From Delphinus delphis (Eukaryota; Chordata; Mammalia; Artiodactyla; Delphinidae): DNA of 64,000 nt. The notes below the pieces were generated by a model. The model made no database searches, was not told the origin of the DNA, and saw only the letters and a list, made by a program, of their open reading frames with translations. The stretch lies in the NCBI RefSeq assembly GCF_949987515.2, contig NC_082689.1, positions 8,981,501 through 9,045,500 of the forward strand. Reading direction: 5' to 3'. Shown here one piece after another: positions 1 through 12,790 of the stretch. The first letter of the stretch is position 1, and each line of letters starts with the position of its first letter. Both the position numbers and the translations under genes were made by a program.

Positions 1-660
1 CAGACAAAGAATCAAAAAATAACAGACTTCTTGACAGAAATGATGCAAGTCAAAAGATAGTGGAGGAACATCATTAAAATTCTGGGGGAAAAACAAAACT
101 AAACTGCCATTGTAGAATTCTATACCTAGTAAAAATATTATACAAAAATGAAGGTGAAATAAGAATTTTTAAGACACAGAAAAGCTGGAAGATTTTGTCA
201 CCAGCAGACCTGCACTATAGGAAACGTTTAAGGAAGTCCTACAGGAGGAGATTCAAGATGAAAATCTGTGTATACAGAAAAGAATGAAGAGCACCGGAGA
301 CAGAAATGTGGATAAATGGAAATGATTTTTCCATTACTAAAAAAAAGTCTCTAAAAGACAACTGGCTGTTTAAAGCATAAATAACTGTATTTTGGGGTTA
401 TGCCATATGTAGAACAAGAATATGTGGCAACAATAGCTCCAAGGGGGGGCAGTGTTAAGGTTTTTATACATGAAGCAGTATAATATTTCTTGAAGACAAA
501 CCACAAGTTAAAAGGCATACACTGTAAGTTCTAAAAGAAACACTAAAAAAACCAAAAGAGTTATAGCTAATAAGCCAACGAAGTAGAATACTAAAGATAT
601 GTAAGAAAAATAAAGGCTATAAAAAGCTAAATAAATGGAAATATTTATGACCAGAAATTA
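1..660 (+). repeat. old L1 3' end (end of ORF2 and 3'UTR)
   Basis: Contains the typical L1 stretches 'gaattctatacc', 'caccagcagacctgcact', 'aggaagtcct' and 'aatgaagagcac', followed by the 3'UTR motif 'caacaatagc' and 'gttatagctaataagcca'. Sense orientation, truncated by the window start, diverged with several deletions. Family probably L1M (older mammalian L1). Confidence 0.85.
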
Positions 661-669
661 CTTCAGGGA

Positions 670-2500
670 GATTACTTAGCACAGATTCAGAGGACATCAG
701 CCTTTAATGGTACCTAAAGAATCATCTAGGTCCACGGTATTCCCTTCTACAACCTTCTAAATCTTCTTACCAAATGACCACATTGCTTCACCTTAAATAT
801 TTCCAGTGTCCAGTAATGCAGGATTAGCAGACTTCAGAATCAGACAGCTGTTAGAAAATTTCATAGTGAAACGAACATTGCCTCACTATAGTGTCGGCTG
901 GTCCTGGGTCTGCACTGCAGATAAGGTAGTATCTTCATTGGCTCCTCATTGAAAACAGCTTGCCTGTCTTCCCTAAATAGTCTTCTCCAGAAAAACCTCC
1001 TCTCAGCTACTTTAACTATCCTCCTAAGAAAGACAGGATTAATGTTTCAACTCTATCCAGATGGAATGATGCACAAGACACCGGACCACCATTTCCCTGC
1101 AAATGTTGCAAATTTAATGTAGCTCAGGGCTACCTTTAAGAATTTTTGCAATTATATCATATAATTCATTCAAAGCCAGATCTTCGGAATAAGCACTGCA
1201 ATGATGGCTTTAACTCTTCTCACTATTTAATTTAATCTCATTAATAGCCCATCATTCAACACTGTGGAGGTATTTCTGAATTCTGAAGGACATCCAAAAT
1301 GCCAGCTATTGTACCCATATTTGTATCATCTGAAATCTGATAGGTAGGTATGCCTCGCATGGCCTCAATCATTAACCAAAATGCCGAAAAGGAAGTAACT
1401 GAATGGAGCCTAACATTATGCCTTTGAATCATCATGCTCTTTTCAGTAATGATCTATAAATAATCTTTGGGCATGGCTGCTCAGCCACTTACATATACAC
1501 TTATTTCCAAATGATATTCTAAAGGCTTTTTGTTAAATATTCTGATAAAATAAGAATATACTATTTCCTCCACATTTCCTGAATATAAGGAAATGAAATA
1601 AAGTTAATTTGGTACGACCGTTTTACTTAAGTCTATGCTGATTTCTACTGACTACTGCTTTCTTTTCTAAATGCTTACAAAGTACCTTCCTAATAATCCC
1701 ATTATGAAACCTTATTCAGTGTCAATGTAAGCAGACCCTTTACCTCTCTGAGTCTGCTGTCACTACCCTATTCTGTTAATGTCTTAGATTTCTGACAGCA
1801 GTTTGTTGTCATCCCATATATAAATTGTAAGTACCCCAGAATGTACTTTTTCTGGACCAGGAGATAAAAATCATTTATCAACAGTAAATGTTCTCTTATA
1901 ATCTAATTACATGTGTTGCCTTTACAATTTCATTTTATTAATCTCTATTCTTAAGATGATTCTCTTTGACAGGGAAGTATCTAACATTTAGTAGGTTTTC
2001 TGAGTATATTATCTGCTGAATTTACTCACTGACCCTACTACGTCATAGACCTTAGCCCCGTCTGCTTCTCTGACTAGATCAAAGTTTTGAGGTTCTTAAT
2101 AACCCTTCATGTGTCTCAGTTTATACTCTGCTTTGAAAATCTGAGATCAGACCATACTCTATGCTTTCTGATAGTAAAGGATGAAGAAGTGCTCACTATG
2201 AACAAAAGATGAAGATCAAAATGCTCACTATGTTGGGGGGAAGGGGAGTGATAGCTACAGTATGGGGTTTCTTTTTGAGGAGATGGAATTTTAAAAATTG
2301 ATTGTGTTGTTTGTGGTTGCACATTATCGGTGAATAAACTACGAACTACTGAATTGTACACTTTAGATGGGTGAACTATATGATATGCAAGCTGTATCTC
2401 AAAAAAGCTGTTTTTAAAAAATGGAGGAGAGAAGCGAGGAAATAGAAAGCTACTTATGGTGCTTCTAAGATGAAAGGCACCCTGGATTCAAACATAAAGC
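670..2500. other. intronic DNA, no assigned element
   Basis: No gene or confident repeat. The stretch near 1440-1830 (for example 'atctttgggcatggctgct') resembles an old CR1/L3-type LINE, but I could not support the assignment. Confidence 0.3.
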
Positions 2501-2580
2501 CCTCTTCTTCCCTTTCAGCAGATGACACTGTTACTACATTATGAGCGGGGAGGAAAACACCATCGAATTCTCTCCTCTGC

Positions 2581-2664
2581 TAACCATTATACTCACCTAC
2601 CTATATTAACCCTCCTTGCTTCTAACCATTATACTCACCTACCTATATTAACCCTCCTTGCTTC
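2581..2664. repeat. perfect 42-bp tandem duplication (2 copies)
   Basis: The unit beginning taaccattatactcacctac occurs at 2581-2622 and again, without a mismatch, at 2623-2664. Because 42 is a multiple of three, the overlapping short frame shows a repeated 14-residue block; this frame is not a convincing gene. Confidence 0.95.
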
Positions 2665-2869
2665 TGGATTCCACTCATCTCCTGCCTTCTCAGGATCTCA
2701 TCCTGTCTGTTACCTTATCTCCTCATATAGTCGACTCCCCTCTTACCTGATTCCTCCAAACTCAATTTTAAATATGATCTATTAGATTCCCACTAACAAA
2801 ACTAAACAAGCTCTCCTTTGACTCCATAACCCCCTCCCAGCTACTGCCCGCCATAATTAAGCCTCTCAG

Positions 2870-4215
2870 AACACCTCCCTGTGTCTGTTACAGCCCACAT
2901 CTCTTTCCTATTCACTCTTCAGCCCAATCCCGTGAGACTTCTACAGCCAGTACTTTATAGCTTTCAGACAGCCACCAACGACCTGCCTGCCATTAAAGAC
3001 AATTTCTAGCCTTCATCATGCATGAGCTCTCGGCAGCATTTGAAGTTGGCTACACTCTGCTTTTAAAACCGCTCCTCCCTGTCCTCTGTGACTTACCAAC
3101 ACCCTACTTTTTTTCTTCCTGTCTCCCTGGTTGCTCCTCTGTCTCCTTTTTGGCTCATCCTCCTGGAGTGGGCCATTTAAATATTGGGAATTCCTCCAGG
3201 CAGAGTACAGGGCCCTCTTCTTCTCATTCTATCATCTCTCCCTAGGTAACCTCATCCACACACAACTTTAATGAACACCTAAATGCAGATGCCTCACAGA
3301 TTCCTATCTCTAATCCAGTTCTCTTACTAGTATATTAAGCAACCTGCTAGAAGTGTCTCTACTTGGATGTCTCAAGGTACCTCAAACCTAATGCATCTAG
3401 AACAGAACTCATGCTCTTGCCCCAAAGCCTATGTTCTTCCCTTGTTCCCTATTTCTGGGAATGAGATGCCACTACTGATGCTCTTAACGTGTCAGAAACT
3501 TAGGATTCATCCTCGACTCTTCCCTCTTCCTCACCCTGCCCCGATATCTAATCCATCACCAAGTCTCCAAAATCCATCCATTTATACTCCACCATCACCA
3601 CCAAAGTCCCCATAACTCTTGTCTGGACGACTAAGGAGCCTACTGACTGGTTTCCTTGAATTCCCTACAGTCCATTTTCCACATCACAATTAGAATGATC
3701 TTTTCATAACACAAATATGATTAAGATTTGTGCTTAAATCCTTTGTCTTAAAATGCTTAAATCTTTGTGTTTAAAATGCTTCAATTACCTATTGCTCTTA
3801 GGATGGAGAAAATTCCCTTTTAACATGGCCCATAAAACCCTGCATGGTCTGACCCTACCTCTCTGACCTCACCCTGCACTGCAATTCCTCCCCCACTATC
3901 TATATACCAATGCTCTGGTCACACTGGGCTCCTTTCGGGCCCCTGCACATGTGGGTGCCTATGCCCACAATGCTCTTCGTGCTCATATTCCGCCCCACCT
4001 CCCAGCCAACTCCCGCTCTTCCTTCACTGCTCAGCTCAACGATCACCTCCTCAGAGAAGTCTTTCCAAGTCAATTCTATCATACATTCTCCTACTACCTG
4101 GTACTGCTTCACAGTGTTTCTCACAGCTGTACATAACTCTGCTTTTCCTTGTATTTCTAATGAATGTCTGTTTCCTTCTGCTCCAGTAGCAGCCCAGTGC
4201 GTGCAGGTGCTCCAT
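2870..4215 (+). repeat. L2 LINE fragment
   Basis: Sense-oriented decayed L2 (CR1-clade) reverse-transcriptase region and 3' part. Recognisable are 'ccctaggtaacctcatcc', 'aacagaactcatgctcttgc', 'cttaggattcatcctcgact', 'ggcccataaaaccctgcatg' and 'gatcacctcctcagagaag'. Stop codons and indels break the frame, so the short ORFs inside (3018-3245, 3367-3615, 3910-4236) are remnants. Confidence 0.85.
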
Positions 4216-4229
4216 TCATGCTTGATGAG

Positions 4230-5940
4230 CGGCTGAACGTGAGTATACGTGATCACCGGGATACAAAATCCAGATGAACACTGGATGTAGGGAAATGTGA
4301 TGTTCTCACACCATAAAGTCAAGGAATTCCTCTAAAAAAGTAGTGCAGATCCAGGGACCTGAAGGAAGGACACTCTGCAACACCTCACCAAGAAAAGTTG
4401 AGGGAATCTACCTGACAGTTTCAGTGGTGAGCAAGGAACCTAACTCCCTGTTTCCTCAGAGAAAACAGTCTGGAAGGATACACACCAAACTGAGTACAAT
4501 ATGCCTATGGGGAGGGGCAAGAAGAATACTTTCACTCTGCACTTTCTGTATTTCAGATTTGTTTGAATGTTTTACAGTTCATATTTTAATTTTTTAAGAG
4601 CAAAATGACAAAGGGAATGAGAGAAATAGATCAAAGTGTTTACTAAGTTGGTAACAATTGGCTTATCTAATTTCTGCTTCTGTTTCCCTCCTTTCACTCC
4701 TCCCCACACATCACCCCTAAATTTTTAAGATTTCTAACAAATAACTAAGTATTGTGTATAGGTCTACACACGTAAATAGGCCTACCAACCACGCCTTGAA
4801 AACCAGTGCCACAAACACTGCCAGATAGAAAGCTAAAGGCTAGAATTGGGCTTAACAGGTAAAAGGCTACTCAAACTACCGAGAAGTAGAGAATGGCACT
4901 GGGGACAAGTGACTTCCAAACCTGGGTATTTCCATGGTTAGTTACCATCGACACAGGATAATCAGCAGCATGATATAAAAGAAAAACTAAAATTCATCAA
5001 CTTTATTGTTTACTAACAGTCCTGATACATGAGAGCAATCAAGTTCATATTCCAATTGACGACTTCTAATTTTATGTATATTTCAACCATTTGTGTGAGT
5101 TCTGTTCCCCATTACAAGTTGAACACAATTACAAGTTGATTTTAAAAAGGCTTGAAAAAGAAATAAACATGACCAAATATTACTAAAAGATGATCAGAAA
5201 AGCTTATGAAATTAAGTGATTCACCAGAAAAGGTGATGCAGCAAGAATTTACTGAATGAAGACACACATACAGAGTAAATAAACTTGGCTGTTCTTGTTT
5301 AGACTTCACTTGGTTCCCTTCATCAGCATTCACATTAGTGACCCTGCCCAGGCCCCCCTCTCTGGCCAGCCTGCATTATGTCAGCACGTTCTCTGCCTCT
5401 CTGACCACATCCTCCTTATCTGCCACCCCCCTGCTTGTCTCCTCACACCTACTAAGTAAGCTGTTCACACAGCTCCTCACACACTGTACCATGGTCAAGC
5501 TGCTGAGATCATCATGACACCTAATCCACCGGGCTCCCTAATGACCGTGTGACCTGTCCTGTTAAGACAAAGTTTCAGGGCTGCCCGTGCTCACAGCTCC
5601 AGGTCTCCTGCTCCCCTAAACAATGTGGGGTGTCCTTTACTGAAGACTTTCTCTACTTCAGCCCCCAGGGTAGAGAAGGTGATGGAACCTGTGCACACCT
5701 GGTTCCCTAAAATTCATGCTGTTCAACTGCTTTCTCTCCAGCCAGAAACATTCCTTCAAACTGGATTGATTTTTCAACCAGTTACTCCCAGCAGCAAATA
5801 CTTCAAAACTGCTTCACTTTCCACAACAGAACTTAGTTCTCTTTCTCTGTTCCGTATCCGAACATCTAGCTTCACCTCCCCCATTTGGAAATCTAGTGAA
5901 AACATCTTCGACTTCTTTGATCCATCTTGATGTATTTCTG
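4230..5940. other. intronic DNA, no assigned element
   Basis: No gene or RNA recognised. Part of 5330-5480 is pyrimidine-rich and could be another very old L2 piece, not supportable. Confidence 0.3.
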
Positions 5941-5954
5941 CCATCCTCTGTCTC

Positions 5955-6015
5955 GACCCTGGAGATACACCAGAATCACCTGGGGAAATTTTAGACAAAG
6001 ATGCTCACTCCCCTA
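5955..6015 (+). repeat. MER5A-like hAT fragment
   Basis: Short match to the MER5A signature 'accagaatcacctgggga' followed by a T-rich stretch and 'gatgctcactcccc'. Non-autonomous hAT-Charlie element, heavily truncated. Confidence 0.6.
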
Positions 6016-6394
6016 AGAGACTTACTAAATGACAAAGGAAAAATAGTACTTTTACACAGAGACGCCACTTAACCATGTGATCATCATGAATGGTACTGAG
6101 ACTACTGGCCTCGTGTGCCTCCTGAAAGGACCCGCTGCAAAGGGCATGGCATCACTTCTGTGGTCTTTCTTGCCAAAAAGGCATCACCTGCATTGAATCA
6201 TGAGGAAACATCAGCCAAACCCAAATTAAGGAACATTCTACAAAATAAGTGGCCAGTATTTTTCCAAAGTGTCAAGGTCATGATGTCAAACACAAAGAAA
6301 CTGTTCCTGATTAAAGGAGAGTAAGTAGATGTTACAGCTAAAAGCAATGTGTGATCCTGAACTGCATCTTGGTGCAGAAAAAGGACATTAGCAG

Positions 6395-6560
6395 ACACTG
6401 CGGAAATTTGAAAAAGGTCTGTGGATTAGTCAACAGTATTGTATCAATGTTAGCTTCCTGATTTGATCATTGCACGGTGGCTACATAAAATGTTAACATC
6501 TGGGGAAGCAGGGTGAAGGGTACTCTTTTGTAATCATTTTATCAGCCTTAAAAGCTAATC
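6395..6560 (+). repeat. L1 3'UTR fragment (L1MB/MC type)
   Basis: Carries 'aggtctgtggattagtcaac', 'tatcaatgttagcttcctga' and 'ggggaagcagggtgaagggt', typical of the 3'UTR of medium-age L1 copies. A second copy of the same segment is at 12165-12330. Confidence 0.7.
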
Positions 6561-6569
6561 AATCCTCTT

Positions 6570-8540
6570 ATTTTGCTTCTACTTCACAGGTAAGAGGCAG
6601 CTCTCCGTAATCCCCAGGCTGGTGGCTCTATATATGTGTGCTGGGGAAAGGGCTCCTACATGAAAAGGAGGCTGGCCTTGCCTCAAGTCCCCCCTTGCAA
6701 TTTTGCCAGTTGTGTGGCCTCATGCAAGGTTGCTGGGCCCGACGCCTGGTGGGATCTATTCCATTTCTTAAGATCTCAAATTCCAAATAAAGGTTCTCCC
6801 AATTCTCTTCTGCCCCGTCATCTACTCTCACTCTCTCGCCCTGGAGGCTTTGTCTCTTCTCAAGTGACCCCAAATGCTCACACTACTCCTCTCCCCTCTC
6901 ATGGCCCATTCCCCCCTCCTGCCATTCTCCTCCTGATGCCACAGCAGCTGCTACCTTGTCTCAGCCCCTGGCCTTGCAGTGCTCTATCTCCTCATCTGCA
7001 CCTCTCATTTCCCTAACATACATTCAAGGGCCTTAGAAAGGGCTTGCTTACACTTCTTTACACCCTCCTCCCTCCAATGTGACTGAGACAGTGATTTACA
7101 CACGGTCTGACTTCATGATTTTGTTAAATAACTGAATTGTCTAGGACATTTTGTCAGTAGAACATGGTGTTCTGAGACACAGATGCTACACTTATGTGGC
7201 CAGTGAGCCTTATATTATGTTTCATGGGTACAGTCTACTAACAGTAGCCAACTGTTTTAATAAATACATGGTGATGAAGAGAAACATGTGAGAAGCACCC
7301 CCCTCATGATAAGCCCATTCACTTGACTGGAAAATGATGTGAACTGTGTCTCACTAACTCACACACTGCTGACTCGTCTAGGTGAGAGACACAGAATTTT
7401 AGGCTCCTGATTGTTTTCTTGCGGCTTTTGAGAAGTGGTTTACCCTGTATGATTCTACTAAGCAGCCACATATATAGTGGGAGTCTGGGGACACCCAGCT
7501 GAGCAGAGTCATGGAGGAAGGAGTCTGAGGCTTGGCAGAGCTGCTCAGAGTCAAGGCCGGGGTAGGGTGCGGGGCAGGCATACTAATCCTGTACCATGAA
7601 GCCTCAGTGACTTCCACAACCAGTTGATAACGACTTTATTTCTACTTAGTATCTTTTAAAAATACTTAAAAATTAAACAATTTAAGGTACAGGATCTACT
7701 TAAGCAGTAACCAATATTCCAAAGTTCACACCTACTACTCTCACCTCACTAGTAACAATATCACAACTATACTTCTTCCCCTCCCAGGGTGAGGAGACAA
7801 GTAACTACTTCAAAATTTTAAGCGTCATGCCCATAATGATATCCCCAATTAGAAGTAAGGCTGTGAGACTTCCCACTGCCTGTTTTCTCTTTAAAAAAAT
7901 ACAGTGAGGTGGAAAAAAAGCAACTAGCAAGCCAAACATTTGTACAAGTGGCCTATTTCAAGACTTCCAAGAATTCAGATTTCATACTAAATCTCTTGCC
8001 TTAAACCCAATGTTTCCACAGTACCCATCCCTGTACCATTTTACCGTCATCAGTGGCAACCACTCAGATACCAAGTAGTGATACAAAAACACATTTTTAG
8101 AAGACCAGAGGAGCTACTCACTCACCCGTAAATGCTTCCAGACCACATCCCTGAAGTGCTCGTAGCCCTTATCACCCACACCTCTTCTGGACCCAACAAG
8201 GCCCAACTACTCAGTAGATCCCAAACTGGCCTTACGGTGGGAGGTGTCTCATCACAGATGGAGGTACAGGGTTTATCTGCTGGAGTACAACACTGGGTCT
8301 GCCCTCCCCTTGGCTCCCAATTTTTAATAGATAAAGTTACTTGTTAAGCCCAACTTACCAATATATAAAGCACACTTAAACACAGCAAGAGTAAAACGCT
8401 TAAAGTATAGATATGGCTAATTGAGAAATTAAAAGGCTAATAACCTTAAAAGAAAATATTCTACTTTATCGTGATATTAACTTAAAATGATGAAACATTT
8501 TCCCTCTCCTATTAGAGGCAAAGACTTCTAGAAGATATAC
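6570..8540. other. intronic DNA, no assigned element
   Basis: A pyrimidine-rich block at 6780-7010 yields a 126-residue frame with no recognisable domain and strong composition bias; I see no reason to call it a gene. Nothing else identified. Confidence 0.3.
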
Positions 8541-8549
8541 CGGTAGTGG

Positions 8550-9380
8550 AAAAATATATTGGTACAACTTTATTGGAGGGCAATTTAGCAAAATGTATCA
8601 AAAAGCCTTAAAAGGTGCAATCCCTCTGAATCACCCATTATACTTCTAGGGAATTCACCCTGGGGAAACATAATTACACAAAGATGTTACGTACAAGCAG
8701 TGTCATTTACAATAGCAAAGGATCAGAACTACAAGTTATCCCACTGAACTGGTTAAATCATGGTGTACCCATAAAATGGAAGATTATGGCAAGCTTTAAA
8801 AACAATTAAGTAGATCTATACTGACATGCAAAGATGTTAACACTAAAATTAAAAAACAGGGACTTCGCTGGTGGCGCAGTGGTTAAGAATCCACCTGCCA
8901 ATGTAGGGGACACGGGTGCGATCCCTGGTCCAGGAAGGTCCCACATGCTGCACAGCAACTAAGCCTGTGCACCACAACTACTGAGCCCGCGTGCCTAGAG
9001 CCAGTGCTCTGCAATAAGAGAAGCCACCGCAATGAGAAGCCCGCACACCGCAACGCAGAGTAGCCCCCGCTCGCCACAACTAGAGAAAGCCACACGCAGC
9101 AACGAAGACACAACGCAGCCAAAAATAAATAAATAAATATTTTTTAAAAAATTAAAAAACAAACAAGGACCTAGAATAGCATGACCTCGTGTTTAGTAAC
9201 TTACCGGCCCCAGAAAGAGAGGGAGAGAGCTAGAATATGCATGAGAATCTGCGAGGATATCCCACTATCGTAACAGTAGTCATTTCATGTGGGAGTGGAA
9301 TTAGGATGAGCTTTATTTTGCCTTTTATACTCTGTTGAATTTTCTGAATTTTTGGAATGAACATATTACTAAAACATAAC
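8550..9380 (+). repeat. old L1 3' end split by a SINE
   Basis: Sense L1M-type ORF2 tail ('ggagggcaatttagcaaaat', 'gtcatttacaatagcaaagg', 'aaaatggaagattatggc') resumes after the SINE at about 9165 and ends in the 3'UTR near 9370. Confidence 0.75.
8859..9150 (+). repeat. CHR-type cetacean SINE, near full length
   Basis: tRNA-derived head with A/B box region ('ggtggcgcagtggttaagaa', 'cgggtgcgatccctggt'), the extended body with repeated 'caactactgagcccg' and a taaataaata tail. Inserted in an L1 and flanked by a duplication of about aaaattaaaaaaca. Confidence 0.9.
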
Positions 9381-9384
9381 ACTT

Positions 9385-10015
9385 CATATAGACAGAAATA
9401 TAGAAATCAATTAAAACTATCAGGCTTAATGAAGGAAGCATAGATCTCTTGCACACACATATGTACCCACACACCCACGCTCCCACATTACCTACAGAGT
9501 GCTTACAAAAAGGGAAAGAGGGAGAAGCTGCAAATTTCGGCCTCCTCTCCCCTCACGTAATGGTTTCAAACGAACAGGACTTTGTCAAAAAGATACTTAA
9601 GTAAAGAGAAAGAATCTGATGACTCTAAGGTTTTGAGCCAGAAAGGCAATATTTCTTAAACCAGTCACTCAGGAAGAGAGAGACCAATTCTGGGGCAGAG
9701 AAAATGAATTTTTGAGTTGAATATGTTAAGTCTGAAGGGATGCCTCAGTATGGAATCACAATATCTTAAGTGTTGAAGAGATGTCAGAAGTCATCGAAAT
9801 CAGTGGTTTTTAAGTGCTTTTGGGGGCCACTGATAATCACACTTCCTAATCCTGCTGCCATCATTTTTCAAAGTAAAGACCTTGTGTAGAACCCTAACAT
9901 ACCAATAAGGATAAGGTAAAATTGAAAAAGTGGATGAAGGGAGAAAGAACACCTGAAACCATGGCCTGCCTGCTTCTCCAGAGCACCCTTTGCACGTCTG
10001 TGGAACATTAAGTTT
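9385..10015. other. intronic DNA, no assigned element
   Basis: AT-rich, contains 'acacacatatgtacccacac' low complexity near 9450-9480. Nothing else recognised. Confidence 0.3.
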
Positions 10016-10500
10016 AAAAGCAAAACAAGAATATTACTCAGCCATAAAAAAGAATGAAATAATGCCATTTGCAGCAACATGGATGGACCTAGAGATTATC
10101 ATACTAAGTGAAGTAAGACAGAGAAAGACAAGTATCATATGATGTCACTTCTATGTGGAATCTAAAAAAAATGATATAAATGAACTTATTTACAAAACAG
10201 AAACAGACTCACGGACACAGAAAACAAATTTAATGGTCACCAAAGGGGACAGTGTGGGGAAGGGAAGAGCAATAAATTGGGAGTTTGGGATTAACACGTA
10301 CACACTACTATATATAAAACAGATAAACAACAAGGATCTACTGTACACTACAGGGAACTATGTTCAATACCTTGTAATAACCTATAATGGAAAATAATCT
10401 GAAAAAGAATATACACACACATATATATTTCTGAATCACTTTGTTGTACACCTGAAACTAACACAACATTGTAAATTAACTATACTTCAATTTTTAAAAA
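10016..10500 (+). repeat. artiodactyl/cetacean L1 3' end
   Basis: Sense orientation: 'actcagccataaaaaagaat', 'gcagcaacatggatggacct', 'caaggatctactgtacact' and the 3' end 'aacacaacattgtaaatta'. The 80-residue frame at 10155-10397 is this repeat. 5'-truncated. Confidence 0.9.
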
Positions 10501-10632
10501 TGGGTAAAAAAAACACCCTTAAAAAACAAGGCAAAACAAACACAGAACAACACTTGCCTTGCACACCACACCCCCGATTTCTCACGCAATAAGAATCCTG
10601 TTATAATCTATCTCATCAAGAGTATTTTATCA

Positions 10633-10910
10633 GGACTTCTCTGGTGGTGCAGTGGTTAAGAATCCACTTGCCAGTGCAGGGGATATGGGTTCGAGCCCTG
10701 GTCCGGGAAGATCCCACATGCCGCAGAGCAACTAAGCCCGTGCACCACAACTACTGAGCCTGCGCTCTAGAGCCCACATGCCACAACTACTGAAGCCCGT
10801 GAGCCTAGAGCCTGTGCTCCCCAACAAGAGAAGCCACTGCAATGAGAAGCCCGCACGCTGCAACCAAGACGCAACGCAGTCAAAAATAAATAAATAAAAT
10901 TTTAAAAGAA
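10633..10910 (+). repeat. CHR-type cetacean SINE with target-site duplication
   Basis: Same family as the copy at 8859. Flanked by an 11-bp target-site duplication with one mismatch (gtattttatca at 10622-10632, gtatcttatca at 10911-10921). Tail of taaataaataaa. Divergence from the young CHR-2 form suggests an older insertion. Confidence 0.9.
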
Positions 10911-10949
10911 GTATCTTATCAAGTTTCTTTAGATATGTACGTAGCTCTC

Positions 10950-11100
10950 TTTTCGTGGGTCATATGGTTTTTGTCACAACTACTCAACTCTGCCACTGCA
11001 GCAGGAAAACAGCCACAGACCATGTGTCAATGAATGGGTATGGCTGTGTTCCAATAGAACTTTATTTACAAAACCAAGTAATGGGCTGACCTGGGCCACA
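10950..11100 (+). repeat. old non-autonomous DNA transposon fragment (hAT-like)
   Basis: Shares 'gtcacaactactcaactctg', 'gtgttccaatagaactttat' and 'ttacaaaaccaagtaatggg' with a widespread mammalian element; a second copy is at 20545-20765. Family name uncertain. Confidence 0.55.
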
Positions 11101-11351
11101 GTTTATTCACTCATGCTCTGAAAGATATCTGGTGGGTAGAAGTAAAGGCCAAAGGATATGTGAACCTGAGGTTAAATGTGGACACCCATCAAATCCTTTC
11201 AATCCTCCCTCAGAAATCTAGTCTCACATCTTGCTTCTCCTCCTTACCCTTAAGCTTTCCTTGTCATCAGAGTCCTCTTATCAAGTTAATCTTTTGCCAT
11301 TATGTCTATCTTTACAACACTTCCAATCTCACCCCATCTCTGACTTTGAAA

Positions 11352-11584
11352 CATTACTAGTAGGAATGTAATGGGAAAGAGGTTGGTGGGTTTCTTATAA
11401 AACTAAACATGGGGTTTCCCTGGTGGTGCAGTGGTTGAGAGTCCGCCTGCCGATGCAGGGGACACGGGTTCACGCCCCGGTCCGGGAGGATGGGCCCGTG
11501 AGCCATGGCCGCTGAGCCTGTGCGTCCAGAACCTGTGCTCCGCAGCGGGAGAGGACACAGCAGTGAGAGGCCCGCGTACCGCAA

Positions 11585-11615
<31 letters not shown>

Positions 11616-12335
11616 ATGATCTTACCCAAGAATTGTACTCTTGGGCATTTATCCTACAGAAAGGAAAACTTATGCTCACACAAAACCTGTATGAAAATGT
11701 TCATAGTAGCTTTATTTGTAATAGCCCAAACTGGAAACACTCTAGATGTCCTTCAAAGGGTGAATGGTTAAACATTTACCCTATGTACACACTATGGTAC
11801 ATTCATGGAATGGAATACTACTCAGCAATCAAAAGTAATTATTGATATTCACAACTACTTGCACAGATATATGGGGAATTAAGGTGAATGGGCAAAAAAG
11901 CCAATCTCAAAATGTTACATACTATAGGATTCTATTTACAAAACATTCTTGAAATAACAAAATTATAGGTTGGGAGAACAGATTAGTGGTTGCCAGCAAG
12001 GGTTAGAGATGGGGGAGAGGAGATGGGTGTGGCTATAATGGGATAGCAGGAGGGGGCCTTGCGGTTATGGAAGAGCTCTGCATCTTGATTGTGGTAGTGG
12101 TTACACGTGTGATAAAACTGCACAGAGCTACACACATACACTCACAAAACTGTAAAGCTGGTGAAATGTGAATAAGGCCTGTGGACTACACCAACGTCAA
12201 CTTCCTGGTCTTGATACTGTATATAGTTATGTAAGATGTTAACATTGCGGGAAACTGGGTATAAGGTACATGGGATCACCCTGTATACTTTTTTGCACCT
12301 TCCTGTGAATTAAAAATTATCTAACGATAAAGATT
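11352..12335 (+). repeat. L1 ORF2 end plus 3'UTR, split by a SINE
   Basis: Sense L1MB/MC-type: 'actagtaggaatgtaatggg' before the SINE, then 'gtactcttgggcatttatcc', 'atggaatggaatactactca', 'ttgattgtggtagtggttac' and the 3'UTR block also present at 6395. ORF2 is broken by stops. Confidence 0.85.
11412..11606 (+). repeat. young CHR-2-type cetacean SINE
   Basis: Short form: 'tgccgatgcaggggacacgg', 'cgtgagccatggccgctgag', 'gaggcccgcgtaccgc' and a pure A tail. Perfect 12-bp duplication aaactaaacatg at 11400-11411 and 11607-11618. Lacks the 'atcccacatgccgcggagcg' segment present in its relatives. The reading frames here are SINE artefacts. Confidence 0.92.
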
Positions 12336-12369
12336 TAAAACAAAGCAGGACAACAACAACTGCAGATTT

Positions 12370-12790
12370 CTTCAGCTCCCTCAGTCTATCTTTAGGTTGT
12401 AAATAGGGCACTTTTCAATCTACCACAATCTACATCTCTAGCTTCACTTCCTACCATTCTCCTCTGGTAACTCCTATAGTCACCCTGAACTTGTCACTGT
12501 TTTCTGGATATGCCATGCTTTAGTCTGTTTCACATTCTGCTCCCTCTCACTCTCTGCCTGCCAAACACCTTTAAACCACTTCAAATGTCACCTAATGCTA
12601 TCTAATGTACCCGTCTCTGACAGAGGTAGTAACTGCTTTATCCTCTTGGTTCCCATAGAATTTCACTCATACCTCCAAGTATCTCTACACTATATTGTTT
12701 TACATACCTATTTCCTCTACTAGCTTATAAACTCCTTAAGAACAGGGACAAAACTTGATCCATGTGTCCATCTATCTGCCCATATATATA
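12370..12790 (+). repeat. L2 LINE 3' end
   Basis: Sense L2 tail with 'aatgtcacctaatgctatct', 'catagaatttcactcatacc' and 'agcttataaactccttaaga acag'-type ending (the classic 'gtaagctccatgagggcag' block in decayed form). Confidence 0.7.

Noticed and set aside
2581..2664. CRISPR-like direct repeats
   Set aside because: Only two adjacent copies without spacers, in a mammalian intron.
2522..2785. Short frame with a repeated 14-residue block
   Set aside because: The repeat is a 42-bp DNA duplication that happens to keep frame; no start context, splice support or homology visible.
3900..4322. 140-codon minus-strand frame
   Set aside because: Antisense of an L2 relic, no recognisable domain.
6636..7016. 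126-codon plus-strand frame
   Set aside because: Pro/Leu/Ser-rich product of a pyrimidine-rich stretch; no domain or splice evidence.
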